A DNA stretch of 64,000 bases from Mesorhizobium shangrilense. Lineage in GTDB: Bacteria; Pseudomonadota; Alphaproteobacteria; Rhizobiales; Rhizobiaceae. Positions 40,717 to 48,306 of this stretch are shown piece after piece (the stretch's first letter is position 1; every line of letters starts with the position of its first letter). The notes under the pieces are model-generated. The model made no database searches. It saw only the letters and a list, made by a program, of their open reading frames with translations, and was not told the DNA's origin. The DNA lies in assembly GCF_040537815.1 (NCBI RefSeq), contig NZ_JBEWSZ010000001.1, positions 4,216,001 to 4,280,000 of the forward strand, read 5' to 3'. A program made the position numbers and the translations under genes.

Positions 40717-41124
40717 TCAGGGATGCATGCGGGCGCCCTTGGTGATCTTGTCAACGAGCTTCTTCTCGGCGCGGAGCGCGATGCCGACGACCTTGGCATC
40801 ATCGGGCGCGAATTGTGCGAAGACAGCGCGGTTCGCCAGATCGTGTCCGGTCGAGAACATCTCCTCGACATAGAGCGAGCTTGTCACGCCGCGCTCCAGC
40901 ACACGTCGGTGGATCGTACTCAGCGCCGGGCGATCGGCCGACAGCACGATGACCGGCTGGATCGACAGCGGATTGTAGAGATTGCCGGAGCGATCGCGAT
41001 AGGGCTCGCCAATGATGCCGGGGAACTGCGCGACGATGCCGCTGGTCAGGAAAGCGGTGACGTTGAGCTTCTGCCAGACTGGAAGATCGTCGACGAGCAC
41101 GATTGCAAATTTCGTATCGAACAT
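40717..41124 (-). CDS. DUF2000 family protein
   Basis: This 135-residue cytoplasmic protein belongs to DUF2000. It begins KFAIVLVDDLPVWQKLNVTAFLTSG, and YRDRSGNLYNPLSIQPVIVLSAD is the central family segment. No catalytic function is known. It is divergent from the AraC-type regulator, 51 bases apart, an arrangement that suggests the regulator controls it. The ribosome site before ATG 41124 is weak. Confidence 0.82.
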   Translation of the reverse strand: MFDTKFAIVLVDDLPVWQKLNVTAFLTSGIVAQFPGIIGEPYRDRSGNLYNPLSIQPVIVLSADRPALSTIHRRVLERGVTSSLYVEEMFSTGHDLANRAVFAQFAPDDAKVVGIALRAEKKLVDKITKGARMHP

Positions 41125-41175
41125 GAGACATTTACCGTTTCGAGGTTGCGCCCCAATCCGAGGCGGAAGGAAGCG

Positions 41176-42048
41176 ATGTCGCCCGAAATAGACAGCCAGG
41201 CATTCCAGGGTCTTGGACGTTTGTGCGAGGGGCCGACGGAAAACCGCATCATCACCGCCCCCAGCACTACTGGCATGGAGCGGATCGAGGCACGGTTCCA
41301 TGGCAATGCCTTCGACCTGCACCGCCACGACACCTATGCGATCGGCGTGACGCTGCATGGGGTGCAGAGTTTCCGCTATCGCGGGACGACACATCACAGC
41401 CTGCCCGGCCAGATCATCGTGCTTCATCCCGATGAGCTTCATGACGGCGGCGCCGGCACCGAAGATGGCCTGCGCTACAGGATCCTTTATCTGGAGCCGT
41501 CGCTGATGCTGGACTGCCTCGAGGGTGCATCGCTGCCATTCGTGCGCGACGCAGTACTGACGGACCCCGTTTTCTGTACAACGCTGCTGTCCGCACTGGG
41601 GCCGATCGACAGGGAATTGGATGACCTGTTCGTCACCGACTTCGTCGCGCAGCTGATGCAAAGCCTGGCCCGGCATGCCGGCCAGCCGGCCAGGCCGATG
41701 CTGAAACCGGCGTGGCGGGCCGCCCGGCTGGCGCGCGACTATCTGGAAGACAATATTGCGCGAAGCGTTCGCTCGGAAGAGTTGGAGGCGATTACCGGGC
41801 TTGACCGCTATGCGTTGTCGCGGCATTTCCGCGCCGCCTTCTCGACCAGCCCGCACCGGTTCCTGGTGATGCGCCGGCTTCAGCAAGCGCGTCGGATGAT
41901 CGAGATCGGCGAACCCCTGGCGCAGATCGCCATAGCAGCGGGGTTCAGCGACCAGAGCCATTTCAACCGGCAATTCAAGAAGGCGTTCGGCATCACGCCG
42001 GGGCGCTGGTCGTCACTCGTTCACGGCAACGACGCAATGGTCGCCTAG
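41176..42048 (+). CDS. AraC-family transcriptional regulator
   Basis: The 290-residue regulator has an N-terminal cupin sensor (FDLHRHDTYAIGVTLHGVQSFRYRG...PGQIIVLHPDELHDG) and a C-terminal double helix-turn-helix (RSEELEAITGLDRYALSRHFRAAF and LAQIAIAAGFSDQSHFNRQFKKAFG). The HRHDTYAIG segment is typical of AraC proteins next to DUF2000 genes or amino acid exporters. The ATG at 41176 follows GGAAGGAAG. It probably acts on the shared 51-base upstream region and so on the DUF2000 gene. The ligand is unknown. Confidence 0.9.
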   Translation: MSPEIDSQAFQGLGRLCEGPTENRIITAPSTTGMERIEARFHGNAFDLHRHDTYAIGVTLHGVQSFRYRGTTHHSLPGQIIVLHPDELHDGGAGTEDGLRYRILYLEPSLMLDCLEGASLPFVRDAVLTDPVFCTTLLSALGPIDRELDDLFVTDFVAQLMQSLARHAGQPARPMLKPAWRAARLARDYLEDNIARSVRSEELEAITGLDRYALSRHFRAAFSTSPHRFLVMRRLQQARRMIEIGEPLAQIAIAAGFSDQSHFNRQFKKAFGITPGRWSSLVHGNDAMVA

Positions 42049-42055
42049 AGCAGGG

Positions 42056-42526
42056 CTATTCGTCGGACTCGGCGTCGTCGTCGACGAGCACCATTTCCTC
42101 GTTCAGCAGGTTCGCCTCGATCCGCGCGAGCAGCTTCAACAGCGCCTTCTGCTCTTTCTTGTCGAGACCCTTCAGGGCCTGCTTTTCGGTCTTCTTCACC
42201 GACTTCTCGATGGCACGGATGGTTTCGCGGCCGGAGTCGGTGAGGAAGATATGCGCCTGGCGGGCATCGGCCTCGGACGCGCGCTTGTCCAGGAAACCCT
42301 GGGCCTGCAGCCGGTTGATGGTCTTGGTGATGGTGGGCGGGCGCACGCCAAGCCGTCCGGCGAGATTGCCGGGCGTCTGGCCGTCCTCGCGGTCGAGCGC
42401 CAGCATGATCTGGTCCTGGCCGGCATAGAAACCGTGCGCCAGCAGCCGCGCCGCCAATGCCGTACGCGCCAGCCGCGCCGCAGAATGCAGCCGGCTCATT
42501 GTCGCAGTCTTATCCGCCTTGGCCAT
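42056..42526 (-). CDS. MarR-family transcriptional regulator
   Basis: This is a winged-helix regulator of 156 residues. The recognition region reads PGNLAGRLGVRPPTITKTINRLQAQGFLDKRASEADARQ, and the wing is followed by a long basic helix (KSVKKTEKQALKGLDKKEQKALL) and an acidic C-terminal tail (EEMVLVDDDAESDE). ATG 42526 is preferred because AGAGGG lies six bases before it; ATG 42532 is adjacent to the site. It converges on the AraC gene. The targets are not known. Confidence 0.88.
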   Translation of the reverse strand: MAKADKTATMSRLHSAARLARTALAARLLAHGFYAGQDQIMLALDREDGQTPGNLAGRLGVRPPTITKTINRLQAQGFLDKRASEADARQAHIFLTDSGRETIRAIEKSVKKTEKQALKGLDKKEQKALLKLLARIEANLLNEEMVLVDDDAESDE

Positions 42527-42745
42527 GGTCATCCCTCTTCGGCCACACCGGTGAGAGCAGCATAGCCGCAGCCAGCCGGTTGGCAATCGACGATCAAAAA
42601 GATTCCGGCGCCGCAAAACAGCTTTGCCGGCAAGCATTGGAGTGCCCGCCGTGGCTAATGCCAGATGTTTATTTCAGTTAGATGACAAACGACTTTTTTG
42701 CACGGGGGGCTTTTGAGCGAGCGGGCGCGCGCAGGTGAAGGCCGA

Positions 42746-43477
42746 TCAGGCAGCCTTCACCGCGACGACCATCATGGCCTCATAGGCTTCCGCCTTCTCG
42801 CGCAGCGCCGCCTGCGACAGCGGCCCAGCCTGCCTCGCGATGCCGTCCCTTGCATTCGACGTATCCCGCCTGCCGGGGCGGTCATTGTAGGGCGCAACAG
42901 TGGTGAATATCTGCTCACTGAGGCTGTCGGGAAAGAACATCTGGCCGGTCATCACCGAGTTGTCGGTTAGAAAGATCTTGAAGTGGATGTGTGTGGTGCG
43001 GCCTCGATACCAGCCGGGATAGATGGTGGCGAAGGAGACGATGCCGTTGGCGTCGGTCTTTTGCCAGCCACGCAGGAACGTCAGGCCGGAGGTGTCGACA
43101 TCCTGGCCGTCGCCCTGCCCGGGATATCCGGAATAGGCGCCTTGGGCGTCGCAATGCCAGATGTCGACACGCGCGCCGTCAAGCGGGCGACAGGCGGCAT
43201 CGACGATCTGCAGCCGCACATTGAGGGCAACGCCCTTCTTGCCTTCGGTGATATCGGCACGTTCGAGTTTCGGGTCGAAATAGAACGGACCCTCTGTGAC
43301 CTCCGGCGTGATGGCGCAGACGCCGGCGCCATTGTCGAACAAGGCAAGCCCCGCATAAGGCGAAGCCTGCTGCGCCCCGGCAGTGGCCGGTAGAAAGACG
43401 CCACCGCCCGCAGTCACTGCGATCAGGCCGAGCGCCTGCCGCCGATTCAACAGGAAAGAGGATGGCTTGTCGGACAT
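42746..43477 (-). CDS. Exported intradiol ring-cleavage dioxygenase
   Basis: This is a 243-residue non-heme Fe(III) dioxygenase of the protocatechuate/catechol 1,2-dioxygenase family. The iron ligands are a Tyr in TEGPFYFD, a Tyr in GWYRGRTTHIHF and the two His in the same motif. The beta-sandwich hallmark VDIWHCDAQGAYSGY is present. Unlike the cytoplasmic enzymes, it has an N-terminal segment LNRRQALGLIAVTAGGGVF that looks like a Tat signal peptide, so it should act outside the cytoplasm on aromatic compounds from plants or soil. An AGGAGG site precedes ATG 43477. It has no adjacent aromatic pathway genes. Confidence 0.88.
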   Translation of the reverse strand: MSDKPSSFLLNRRQALGLIAVTAGGGVFLPATAGAQQASPYAGLALFDNGAGVCAITPEVTEGPFYFDPKLERADITEGKKGVALNVRLQIVDAACRPLDGARVDIWHCDAQGAYSGYPGQGDGQDVDTSGLTFLRGWQKTDANGIVSFATIYPGWYRGRTTHIHFKIFLTDNSVMTGQMFFPDSLSEQIFTTVAPYNDRPGRRDTSNARDGIARQAGPLSQAALREKAEAYEAMMVVAVKAA

Positions 43478-43646
43478 CTGACGCCTCCTAATTCGTTCGA
43501 ACGGCCTCCCTGCCGCATATCTAAGCAAGGAACCCGCCCATCACCAATGAAAGTTCGGTAATGTCGGCAGGCCCTTTTGGCCTATCGGTTTGCCTCGTGC
43601 AAAACGGCCGGGAGCATCCTATATGGATGCCAACAATCCAGTTTCG

Positions 43647-43690
43647 AGGCCCGGACTTTTTTCAAGGCCCAGATTTTTTCGAGGCAAGCC
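43647..43690 (+). repeat. Short tandem AGGCC...T6 repeats before the CobW gene
   Basis: AGGCCCGGACTTTTTTCA (from 43647), AGGCCCAGATTTTTTCG (from 43665) and a partial AGGCAAG (from 43682) lie in series with periods of 18 and 17 bases, ending at the CobW start codon. They could be regulatory or slippage-prone. Confidence 0.5.
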
Positions 43691-44755
43691 ATGAGCGACG
43701 CACAGACGCAGATTCCCGTAACCGTTCTCACCGGCTATCTCGGCGCCGGCAAGACGACGCTGCTCAACCGCATCCTGTCGGAGAACCACGGCAAGCGTTA
43801 TGCGGTCATCGTCAACGAATTCGGCGAGATCGGCATCGACAACGACCTGATCGTGGAATCCGACGAGGAAATCTACGAGATGAACAATGGCTGCGTCTGC
43901 TGCACGGTGCGTGGCGACCTGATCCGTGTTGTCGAGGGCCTGATGCGTCGTCCCGGCCGCTTTGACGCCATCGTGGTCGAGACGACCGGCCTTGCCGATC
44001 CGGTGCCGGTGGCGCAGACCTTCTTCATGGACGACGACGTGCGCTCCAAGACCAGGCTCGACGCCGTGGTGGCGCTGGTCGACGCCAAGCACCTGCCGCT
44101 GCGGCTCAAGGATTCCAAGGAGGCCGAGGACCAGATCGCCTTCGCCGATGTCGTCGTGCTCAACAAGACCGATCTGGTTACGCCGGAAGAGCTGGCCAAG
44201 GTCGAGGCGACGATCCGCGCGATCAATCCAGCGGCCAGGATTCATCGCACCACGCGCGCTGGGGTGGCGCTGTCCGAAGTGCTCGACCGCGGCGCCTTCG
44301 ACCTTTCCCGGGCGCTGGAAAATGACCCGCATTTCCTCGAGGCGCATGACGATCATGACCATGATCACGAATGCGGCCCGGATTGCGATCACGACCATCA
44401 TCACCATGATCATGACGGCCACGATCATCATGACCACGCGCACCCCTCGGCCATCCATGACGTAACGGTGCAGTCGGTGTCGCTGCGCGGCGGCGAGATG
44501 GATTCGAAGAAGTTCTTCCCGTGGATCGAGAAGATCACCCAGATGGAAGGCCCGAACATCCTGCGGCTGAAGGGCATCATCGCGCTCAAGGGCGATGACG
44601 AGCGCTATGTCATCCAGGGCGTGCACATGATCATCGAGGGCGACCACCAGCGCGCCTGGAAGGATGGCGAGAAGCATGAGAGCCGACTGGTGTTCATCGG
44701 CCGCGACCTCGACGCCGAGCGGCTGAAGAAGAGTTTTGAGGCTTGCCAAGCCTAG
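43691..44755 (+). CDS. CobW/COG0523-type GTPase, probable zinc chaperone
   Basis: This 354-residue metallochaperone GTPase has Walker A ([15 protein letters not shown]), the metal-binding CxCC motif ([11 protein letters not shown]) and a NKTD base-specificity motif. A dense His/Asp stretch (residues about 215-255) contains over a dozen histidines with HECGPDC in its middle, which suits zinc or cobalt binding. The C-terminal CobW domain ends with [15 protein letters not shown]. It probably loads metal into a client under scarcity. The following WD40 gene would normally lie next to it, but a toxin-antitoxin module lies between. Start ATG 43691 follows short AGGCC repeats. Confidence 0.9.
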   Translation: MSDAQTQIPVTVLTGYLGAGKTTLLNRILSENHGKRYAVIVNEFGEIGIDNDLIVESDEEIYEMNNGCVCCTVRGDLIRVVEGLMRRPGRFDAIVVETTGLADPVPVAQTFFMDDDVRSKTRLDAVVALVDAKHLPLRLKDSKEAEDQIAFADVVVLNKTDLVTPEELAKVEATIRAINPAARIHRTTRAGVALSEVLDRGAFDLSRALENDPHFLEAHDDHDHDHECGPDCDHDHHHHDHDGHDHHDHAHPSAIHDVTVQSVSLRGGEMDSKKFFPWIEKITQMEGPNILRLKGIIALKGDDERYVIQGVHMIIEGDHQRAWKDGEKHESRLVFIGRDLDAERLKKSFEACQA

Positions 44756-44797
44756 GCGAGGTCTGGCAGCGCAACTCAAGGAGGCTTGAATATTTCG

Positions 44798-44824
44798 CGA
44801 TGTACACATATCATGTGTACATCG
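44798..44824. promoter_or_regulatory. Palindromic operator of the toxin-antitoxin genes
   Basis: A perfect 12-bp inverted repeat (44798-44809 with 44813-44824, arms CGATGTACACAT and ATGTGTACATCG) with a 3-base spacer ends ten bases before the antitoxin start. TATCAT in its centre could be the -10 box, so a bound antitoxin-toxin complex would block transcription. Confidence 0.75.
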
Positions 44825-44834
44825 TGAGGGATCC

Positions 44835-45113
44835 ATGCCTAGATCAGCAGACAACAAGACCGACCGCTACCAAATCCGCATTCCCCCCGCGCAAAAGGCG
44901 ATGATCGCTCGTGCCGCGGCACTGTCGCATAAGGACATGGCCGACTTCATCCTCGACAAGATCGTGCCCGAAGCGCAGGCCGTGATCGAAGCGGCCGAAG
45001 TGACGAAGGTATCCAGCCGCGACTTCACGCGCATCCTCGACCTCTTGGAGCACCCGCCAAAACCCAATGCCAAGCTCAGGGCAGCCATCGCCGCCCTTCC
45101 GGATACTCTGTGA
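44835..45113 (+). CDS. DUF1778 (TacA-type) antitoxin
   Basis: This is a 92-residue antitoxin with a ribbon-helix-helix DNA-binding N-terminus (RYQIRIPPAQKAMIARAAALSHKDMADFIL) and a flexible C-terminal part that wraps the toxin (RDFTRILDLLEHPPKPNAKL). DUF1778 proteins neutralise GNAT toxins and repress their own promoter. A GAGGGA site is present, and the stop overlaps the toxin start by four bases (GTGA). The palindrome directly upstream is its expected operator. Confidence 0.92.
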   Translation: MPRSADNKTDRYQIRIPPAQKAMIARAAALSHKDMADFILDKIVPEAQAVIEAAEVTKVSSRDFTRILDLLEHPPKPNAKLRAAIAALPDTL

Positions 45114-45637
45114 CGCTTCCGTCCTGGCACGAGGAACCCATTGCCAAACGGCACGATAGGGCTTCCTTCGATTGCGGCGATGCGCAGATGAACAATTTTC
45201 TGCGGCGGTTCGCGCGACAGAGCCACGATCAGAACGCCGCCAAGACCTTCTGCGCGATCGATGACACTGCTCCGGAGCGGATACTCGGGTTCTATACGAT
45301 CGCACCGTCGGCCGTCGCTCATGAGACCGTTCCTGAAGCGATGACGAGAGGCTTGGCGCGACACGAGGTTTCCGGCTTCAAGCTTGCCCGACTTGCGACC
45401 AACCACTCCGTCGCCGGGCAAGGGCTCGGAGGGCAACTGCTTGCCGCCGCGGCGTTGCGCTGCCTGCGGCTTGCCGCCGAGGGTGGCGGCATCCTGCTCA
45501 TCATCGATGCCAAGAGCGAGCGGGCCGCAAGGTGGTATGCCAGCTATGGAGCCGAGCGCCTCCAGGGACCGGATTTAACCCTGGTGATGCCACTGGCAAC
45601 GTTCGCAACCGATCTGCGGGCCAAGGGACTGCTTTGA
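45110..45637 (+). CDS. GNAT-family toxin (TacT/AtaT type)
   Basis: This is a 175-residue acetyltransferase of the toxin group that acetylates aminoacyl-tRNA and stops translation. Typical features are FDCGDAQMNNFLRRFARQSH, the acetyl-CoA loop with GQGLGGQLL, and the C-terminal ARWYASYGAERL where the tyrosine takes part in catalysis. Translation begins at GTG 45110, overlapping the antitoxin stop. Loss of the antitoxin would leave the toxin free. Which aminoacyl-tRNA is hit cannot be told. Confidence 0.9.
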   Translation: MTLPSWHEEPIAKRHDRASFDCGDAQMNNFLRRFARQSHDQNAAKTFCAIDDTAPERILGFYTIAPSAVAHETVPEAMTRGLARHEVSGFKLARLATNHSVAGQGLGGQLLAAAALRCLRLAAEGGGILLIIDAKSERAARWYASYGAERLQGPDLTLVMPLATFATDLRAKGLL

Positions 45638-45744
45638 CAATGGTCTCTCGCCACTTCGCCGATCCTCCTGGTTGCCGGAACCGCAAACGTCGAGTAAGCC
45701 GCCCGAGCGCCTATGCAATCTCGACCGGATGAACAAAGATCACC

Positions 45745-46719
45745 ATGCCCACAGTCGCCCCGCTTGACCTTGAAGGCCACTGCATCGCCGCCGTCTTCCT
45801 CGGCGACGTGCCGCATTTCGCGCTGGCCGATGGCGCGGTGCATCGGCTCGACCATGGCCACAAGACGGTGCAGGCCAATGACGGATTGCTTGCCGCCTTC
45901 CACGATGCGGCCAACGATCGGCTGATCACTGGCGGTGAGGACGGCAAGGTTTTTGCGATCACCGCCGGCGGCAATGCCGCCGAACTGGCCAGCGCCGGCA
46001 AGAAATGGATCACCAGCGTCGCCGCCGGGCCGCAGGGCGCCATCGCCTATGCCACGGGCAAGACCGCTTTCGTGCGTTTCGCCGATGGCAAGACCCGGGA
46101 ATTTACGCATCCGCGTTCGGTCGAGGGGCTGGCGTTCTCGCCCAAGGGCATGCGCTTCGGCGTCGCCCGCTACAATGGCGCGACGCTGCATTTCCCGGCC
46201 GCCGAGGGCAAGCCTGTCGAGCTTGAATGGGCGGGCGCCCATACCGGCGTCACCTTCTCGCCGGACGGTGCTTTCCTCGTCACCACCATGCAGGAAAACG
46301 CGCTGCATGGCTGGAAGCTCGCTGACGGCAAGCACATGCGCATGACCGGTTATCCCGGCAAGGTCAAAAGCCTGTCGTGGAGCGTGAAGGGAAAGTGGCT
46401 GGCGAGTTCCGGCGCGCCGGCGGCCATCGTCTGGCCGTTTTCGGGCAAGGACGGACCGATGGGCAAGGCGCCGCTGGAACTCGGTACACGCGGCAACGCG
46501 ATGGTCACCGCCGTCGCCTGCCATCCAAGCCAGGACGTCGCGGCGATCGGCTATGACGACGGCATGGTGATGGCGGTGCGCTTTGCCGACACCAAGGAAG
46601 TGCTGCTGCGCCGGCCGGGCAAGGGCGCGATCACCTCGATGATGTGGGACAAGGAAGAGCGCCGCATCGCCTTCGGCAGCGCGGCCGGCGACTGCGGCGT
46701 CATCGACATCGCGGCCTGA
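45745..46719 (+). CDS. WD40 repeat protein
   Basis: The 324-residue protein forms a WD40-type beta-propeller. Several diverged repeats are visible, with GGEDGKVFAI, LAFSPKGMRFGVARYNGATL, VTFSPDGAFLVTTMQENALHGWKL, LSWSVKGKWLASSG and VACHPSQDVAAIGYDDGMV. No enzymatic domain is present, so it is most likely a scaffold. It follows the CobW-type GTPase and toxin-antitoxin module on the same strand; WD40 and CobW genes are often neighbours in rhizobia, suggesting a common role in metal handling. It starts at ATG 45745 after a weak ribosome site. Confidence 0.87.
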   Translation: MPTVAPLDLEGHCIAAVFLGDVPHFALADGAVHRLDHGHKTVQANDGLLAAFHDAANDRLITGGEDGKVFAITAGGNAAELASAGKKWITSVAAGPQGAIAYATGKTAFVRFADGKTREFTHPRSVEGLAFSPKGMRFGVARYNGATLHFPAAEGKPVELEWAGAHTGVTFSPDGAFLVTTMQENALHGWKLADGKHMRMTGYPGKVKSLSWSVKGKWLASSGAPAAIVWPFSGKDGPMGKAPLELGTRGNAMVTAVACHPSQDVAAIGYDDGMVMAVRFADTKEVLLRRPGKGAITSMMWDKEERRIAFGSAAGDCGVIDIAA

Positions 46720-46738
46720 GACGGCACGGCCGGGGCCA

Positions 46739-47191
46739 TTATCTGCTGCGTGCGCCGAGGACAACCTTCCGGCGCAGCGACAACCCATCGCGCATGTTGA
46801 GCGATAACAGAGTGATGTTGAGCGCGCCGGCGACGAGTTCGACCGCCTGAAGGCCAAGGAACGCCGCATCGAAGCGCCCCGCCTGCGCCCAGCTTGCGAG
46901 CACGATGGCCGAAGGCAGGAGCACCAGCAGGCCGTTGGCGGCGACGATGCGCATGCGCCGCTTCTTGGTATTGATCACCTGGTTCTTCCACCCCTTGCCG
47001 AGTGAGAAGCCCGATGCCACGGCAATGATCATCGCCGGAATGAGCACGGCCATGCCGGCCAGCACGCTTGTCTTCACCATTGTGATCGCCGCCGCGTCGC
47101 CAAGCAGTTCGACCGTCACCGTCGACAGCCAGAAGGCCGATACGGTGAGAAGCGCCACGGCGCCAGCGGCTGCGTGGATTTTCGTTTTCAT
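46739..47191 (-). CDS. Membrane protein controlled by divergent MarR regulator
   Basis: This 150-residue protein has four predicted helices (AAGAVALLTVSAFWLSTVTVELL, TSVLAGMAVLIPAMIIAVASGF, GLLVLLPSAIVLASW and FLGLQAVELVAGALNITLLSLNMRDG). No motif of known function was recognised. GGAGGAAGGC lies before ATG 47191. It is divergent from the MarR gene with two perfect 12-bp palindromes between, so it is almost surely a target of that repressor. Confidence 0.75.
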   Translation of the reverse strand: MKTKIHAAAGAVALLTVSAFWLSTVTVELLGDAAAITMVKTSVLAGMAVLIPAMIIAVASGFSLGKGWKNQVINTKKRRMRIVAANGLLVLLPSAIVLASWAQAGRFDAAFLGLQAVELVAGALNITLLSLNMRDGLSLRRKVVLGARSR

Positions 47192-47201
47192 GCCTTCCTC
47201 C

Positions 47202-47235
47202 ATAGCATGCTATATATCATTGCATAGCATGCTAT
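47202..47235. promoter_or_regulatory. Two identical MarR operator palindromes
   Basis: The perfect palindrome ATAGCATGCTAT occurs at 47202-47213 and again at 47224-47235, 22 bases apart (about two DNA turns, same face), between divergent membrane protein and MarR genes. The AT-rich TATATATCAT between them may be a -10 region. Confidence 0.85.
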
Positions 47236-47255
47236 TCAACTGATATCTGGCTGAC

Positions 47256-47687
47256 ATGGCATTTCAGAAGGAACGATCCGCCGGTTTCCTGGCGAACCAT
47301 ATGGCGCGGCTGTTCGCAAATGGCCTGCAGCAGCGCATCCGGCCCCTGGGGCTGGCGCCCGCCCAGTTCATGACGCTGCTGGCGCTGTGGGAACAGGATG
47401 GCCTGACACAGCGGGAGCTGGTGCGGCGGCTCAGCGTCGAGCAGGCGACGATGGCCAACACGCTGATCCGCATGGAGCGCGACGGGCTGATCGAAAGACG
47501 ATCGCATCCTGAAGACGGGCGCTCGCAGTCGATCCATCTCACCGCGAAAGCCATTGCGCTCCGCGAACCGGCGACGCAAGCGGCACGTTCACAGAACGAG
47601 GCGGCGATGGCCGGATTCAGCGCGGATGAAAGGCAGCTGTTTCTCGACCTGATGCGCCGCGCCATCGCGTCGATGCAGACGGACTGA
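47256..47687 (+). CDS. MarR-family transcriptional regulator
   Basis: This winged-helix repressor has 143 residues. The DNA-binding part is LTQRELVRRLSVEQATMANTLIRMERDGLIERRSHPEDGRS, with the wing arginine and the DGR motif typical of MarR. The N-terminal helices (LANHMARLFANGLQQRIRPLGL) and C-terminal helix form the dimer. It is divergent from the membrane protein gene, and two identical palindromes precede its start. It likely represses both genes until a small ligand binds. Confidence 0.92.
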   Translation: MAFQKERSAGFLANHMARLFANGLQQRIRPLGLAPAQFMTLLALWEQDGLTQRELVRRLSVEQATMANTLIRMERDGLIERRSHPEDGRSQSIHLTAKAIALREPATQAARSQNEAAMAGFSADERQLFLDLMRRAIASMQTD

Positions 47688-47707
47688 CGCAGCGGATCGG
47701 CGAAAAC

Positions 47708-48154
47708 TCACTCGGCGCCGCAGGAGACCTTGCCGCTGAAATCGACGGACTTGCGGTCCGTGTCGGCCGTACTGTCATAGACAGTAAGCGTATACTGCCC
47801 GTCATAGACGCCTTCCTCCGTGGCCTTTGTCAGGATCGTCAGTTCGACGGAGCTGAACATCTTTGATGCTTCGTGCTCGTGATAGACGAGCAGTCGCAAT
47901 TCCCTGTCGTCGAGCCAGTACTGCGTCAGGTTGGAATTCTCGAACACCGTCTTGCGCAAATCGTCGCCTATGGGTCTGCCCAGAATTTCAAGGCTGCCGC
48001 GAAAATTGAAGGTGGGATTGCCCAAGCCGTTGGTGACACCGGCGTCGAGCTGGAATTTTACCGCCGCATCATCAGCGGAGCACCAGATGCCGCCGGAAGC
48101 GAAAGCAGCATTGGCTGACAGCAACAGCATGGTCGCGCAGATGATCGTCCGCAT
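47708..48154 (-). CDS. Secreted protein of unknown function
   Basis: This 148-residue protein has an N-terminal signal peptide (MRTIICATMLLLSANAAFA). The mature domain has a cysteine at each end (IWCSADD and KVSCGAE), consistent with a disulfide joining the chain ends, and beta-type segments (LTILTKATEEG, YTLTVYDST). No family was recognised. ATG 48154 follows GGAAGAC. It converges on the MarR gene. Confidence 0.65.
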   Translation of the reverse strand: MRTIICATMLLLSANAAFASGGIWCSADDAAVKFQLDAGVTNGLGNPTFNFRGSLEILGRPIGDDLRKTVFENSNLTQYWLDDRELRLLVYHEHEASKMFSSVELTILTKATEEGVYDGQYTLTVYDSTADTDRKSVDFSGKVSCGAE

Positions 48155-48306
48155 GTCTTCCACTTCACGCCTGTGCGATTGCATTGAGGCTGACCTCTGC
48201 GCCTGGGTCAAGCACCCAGTACCGCTGAGCCAACACAGAGCCATCGCGCGGCCAATTGCGGTTCGGGATGCCTATTGGCTAGAAGGAGCCAACGAGAGGG
48301 GTATCC

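Noticed and set aside
41125..41973. Upstream extension of the DUF2000 frame through the AraC gene
   Set aside because: The extension is the antisense of the AraC regulator; DUF2000 similarity begins at 41124.
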